Positions 7,342-8,719 of a DNA stretch of 8,719 bases are shown here, in pieces. Each line of letters opens with the position of its first letter. Positions within the stretch are counted from its first letter, which is position 1. Made by a program: the position numbers and the translations under genes. The notes under the pieces were generated by a model. The model was given only the letters and a program-made list of their open reading frames with translations, was not told where the DNA came from and searched no databases. The DNA is from a bacterium (GTDB lineage Bacteria; Eremiobacterota; Eremiobacteria; Baltobacterales; Baltobacteraceae): NCBI GenBank assembly GCA_021782295.1, contig JAJXVC010000070.1:1-8719 (forward strand), written 5' to 3'.

Positions 7342-7997
7342 TTCTGTCGTTGAATTGGCACCGACCACGGACCGCACCCCCCGAGAATGCAGTTTAACGC
7401 AGCCTCAAGGTCGGAGAGCGCCTCACTCACGGCTACCGACTCCCCTTCAACGGTGGATCCCGAGCCACCGAAAATCTGCAGCCCACCACCGCTTCCCCAA
7501 CTATTCGGGGCAGCGAATCCAATGTACGCGGTTGAGCCCGAGTTAAAACCGGAAACGAGGTTCGCATACTGTGGAAGGGACGGGAGCGCGAAAGCGCTCT
7601 GAATTTGAGCGGGTGTCATTATCGAGCCATCCTCGTTAATCAACGAACCAAGCGTCGTCGCGAACGGGCCGCCTGAAGCCCCACGGGCTAACTGCGCCGG
7701 CGAAAACTGAATCAACGTGGTAGGCGTTAGGCTTGCGGGATTCGCGAATGAAGCACCGGGTGCTCCGTTAAACGCCTCGGAGACCTGTGTTGACCAGGTG
7801 AGTTCGTAAGCCTCACCGCTCGCAAATGACTCCTGAAAACTCGATTGGTTGCCATAAAAACCTTTTACGGCGTCATTGGCTAGGCCGCTCGAAACAAAAG
7901 TAAAGGCTGCCCCGTTCGCTCTTAACAGCGTGCCGATTGCCGCAAACTTTTGACCGGGAGTTCCCACGCCGCCCCGTGCGGTGGCTGAGGAACGCAT
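7338..7997 (-). CDS. Orphan C-terminal tip of a possible polymorphic toxin (219 aa, tentative TNT-like)
   Basis: A 219-residue ORF rich in Gly, Ser, Ala and Asn with few charges, typical of a secreted protein end. There is no signal peptide. It starts at ATG 7997 only two codons after an in-frame TAA (8006-8004), with no Shine-Dalgarno sequence and just 16 bp from the duplication junction at 8013/8014. It is therefore probably the 3' piece of a longer gene. Its stop overlaps the next gene by ATGA. Residues 100-176 run R105-G ... GGPF (109-112) ... LGSLINEDG (116-124) ... ALPSLPQY (137-144) ... AYIGFAAP (157-164) ... GGGLQIF (170-176). This order recalls TNT-type NAD-glycohydrolase toxins, which have an R-G, a G-x-F/L, an ALPP, a Y-x-V, an AP and a GGG-x-Q element; Q174 would be the conserved Gln. 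The match is by eye, and the usual LDRFG and APWF forms are not kept. Alternatives are a degraded toxin or an unrelated exported fragment. Confidence 0.55.
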   Translation of the reverse strand: MRSSATARGGVGTPGQKFAAIGTLLRANGAAFTFVSSGLANDAVKGFYGNQSSFQESFASGEAYELTWSTQVSEAFNGAPGASFANPASLTPTTLIQFSPAQLARGASGGPFATTLGSLINEDGSIMTPAQIQSAFALPSLPQYANLVSGFNSGSTAYIGFAAPNSWGSGGGLQIFGGSGSTVEGESVAVSEALSDLEAALNCILGGCGPWSVPIQRQK

Positions 7998-8013
7998 GTG
8001 GGATTACAGGGCG
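7998..8013. other. Duplication junction spacer
   Basis: A 16 bp stretch between the ATG of the 219-residue ORF and the first base of the right repeat copy. On the minus strand it contains the TAA (8006-8004) that closes the ORF upstream. It has no counterpart before the left copy, where the intact Clp coding sequence lies. Confidence 0.6.
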
Positions 8014-8073
8014 GCCGGCGGCACCGCGCGGGTCACGATGCGCGCAGGCGACTATATCGTCACCGCAGCGTAG
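8014..8073 (+). pseudogene. Duplicated 3' fragment of the Clp ATPase gene
   Basis: Twenty codons matching Clp codons 627-646 (stop included), in the same orientation. They read AGGTARVT, then MR in place of the original IH, then AGDYIVTAA and stop. There is no start codon or upstream Clp sequence, so it is a non-functional remnant that marks the left border of the duplicated unit. On the minus strand it contains TATAGT (about 8050-8055), which resembles a -10 box and could by chance serve the 219-residue ORF; no matching -35 was found. Confidence 0.9.
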
Positions 8074-8083
8074 GGCGGAGCCG

Positions 8084-8719
8084 CTATAACGTTTCTAGGA
8101 CCGTATATTGCAACGGGTTCCGAGAAAGGAACTGCATCTTTGCGATGATTTTTCCGGTCGCAACATCGACCTCGTACCCGTCGATTAAATGCAGCCCATC
8201 CCACTGAATGAAAAGCTTACCGGTCTCATCCTCGTAGAAAACCTCCTTCGGGAGAAACTTCGGGTTCCAAGGGTTCGCCCCCAGCTGCCAGAGGAGCGCC
8301 CCGTCGGGTCCGTACATGTAGAGATTCCGGGGGTCGTCTTTTTCGCTGCTGTATTGCACGAGGAAGCCTCGCCGGAGGGGGTCTTCAATGAGCGAATACG
8401 GTAGCGACTTAAGGTGGTACAGTAGACGGCCATTAATTTCTATCGTTGTGAAATCATCTTCACGTATGCGAATTGTCGTTTCTTTCAAAATCATCGCTCC
8501 GACAAACGATCCCGTGTAACCCTCGCGATACCAAACGTGCTTAGAGCGAAAGCAAGAAACGGACATTGGGAATAGAAACGCATACTGATATGGATCTCGT
8601 TCGTCCTTTTCCGTCCATACCAGCGCGACGTCGCCGTACTCTTCGATTTTCTCGACGGGAAAAGTCATCCTATGCGTCCGGTCGGGGAATTCAACCGTCC
8701 TGCCGTCCTTCGCGACTCT
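8084..8719 (-). CDS. Putative immunity protein, copy B (5' end truncated by the window)
   Basis: Paralogue of the gene at 6688-7341. The stop TAG is at 8086-8084 and the frame is open to the right edge, where the window ends exactly before codon 2. The predicted full length is 213 residues, four fewer than copy A. It shares residues 3-38 and the last 48 residues with copy A, including ETGKLFIQWDGLH and GYEVDVATGKII. The centre differs in nearly every position, apart from scattered sites such as W, DDFT and YH-KS-PYSL-EDPLRRG. An internal ATG (8668) would give a shorter 194-residue product, but identity with copy A and the conserved RVAKDGRTVEFPDRTHR stretch argue for a start beyond the edge. 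No signal peptide or membrane helix was seen. The immunity role is inferred. Confidence 0.72.
   Translation of the reverse strand, partial: RVAKDGRTVEFPDRTHRMTFPVEKIEEYGDVALVWTEKDERDPYQYAFLFPMSVSCFRSKHVWYREGYTGSFVGAMILKETTIRIREDDFTTIEINGRLLYHLKSLPYSLIEDPLRRGFLVQYSSEKDDPRNLYMYGPDGALLWQLGANPWNPKFLPKEVFYEDETGKLFIQWDGLHLIDGYEVDVATGKIIAKMQFLSRNPLQYTVLETL

Larger units (their letters stand above)
8014..8719. repeat. Tandem duplication, right copy (continues past the edge)
   Basis: Right copy of the unit starting at 6618. The 108 bp at 8612-8719 are identical to 7228-7335 up to the last base of the window, so the repeat continues beyond it. If it extends through the immunity gene, the start codon of copy B should lie at 8725, and an overlapping toxin stop at about 8722. 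Confidence 0.92.

Noticed and set aside
7338..7997. Reading the 219-residue ORF as an ADP-ribosyltransferase (R-S-E class).
   Set aside because: A GST-like triplet is present at 154-156, but no glutamate pair follows at the expected place; the GGGLQ element fits TNT-like domains better, though still weakly.
6618..8719. Duplication caused by an insertion sequence or integron.
   Set aside because: No transposase or integrase frame, terminal inverted repeats, target-site duplications or attC-like hairpins were seen at the borders 6618 and 8013/8014.

Overview
Organism. The window is bacterial. Two lines counted by eye in the centre and right part gave about 65% GC inside the Clp gene and about 50% in the lower-GC right-hand block. 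Genes are tightly packed. The mix is a two-FtsX-domain export permease, a Deinococcus/Bacillus-style 7Fe ferredoxin, a GlsB/YeaQ protein and a SIMPL protein with a signal peptide. This suggests an environmental, uncultured, high-GC lineage such as Eremiobacterota/WPS-2 or similar, but that is a weak inference and no marker gene is present.

Left half (1-3907, all minus strand, read right to left). A GlsB/YeaQ-type small membrane protein (3650-3907) is followed by a 7Fe ferredoxin (3312-3554), an ABC ATPase of the LolD/MacB class (2607-3272) and its FtsX-type double permease. The permease is interrupted: an N-terminal membrane segment (2442-2606) ends at an in-frame TAA, and the remaining 792 codons (57-2435) continue intact in the same frame. 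The first bases of a further gene with a signal-peptide-like start appear at 1-64. The order ATPase, fused permease, exported protein resembles AttEFGH-like loci.

Centre (3986-6677, plus strand). A secreted SIMPL-domain protein (3986-4705) is followed 34 bp later by an unusual Clp/Hsp100 ATPase (4740-6677). The ATPase has an N-terminal CxxC/CxxC motif and one membrane segment in place of the Clp N-domain, almost no middle domain, and no room for the ClpP-docking loop.

Right part (6688-8719, minus strand, lower GC). This is an accessory block built on a tandem duplication with a period of about 1.4 kb. Each unit starts inside the 3' end of the Clp gene. It then carries an opposing 213-217 residue gene (6688-7341 and 8084 to beyond 8719) whose two ends are nearly identical between copies while the centre is strongly diverged. 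Between them lies a 219-residue Gly/Ser/Ala-rich ORF (7338-7997) that overlaps the start of the first copy by ATGA. I read this as an orphan polymorphic-toxin tip plus cognate immunity gene next to a second toxin-immunity pair whose toxin lies beyond the right edge. The toxin and immunity roles are inferred from architecture. I did not recognise either family with certainty.

No tRNA, rRNA, CRISPR array, transposase or integrase was seen.
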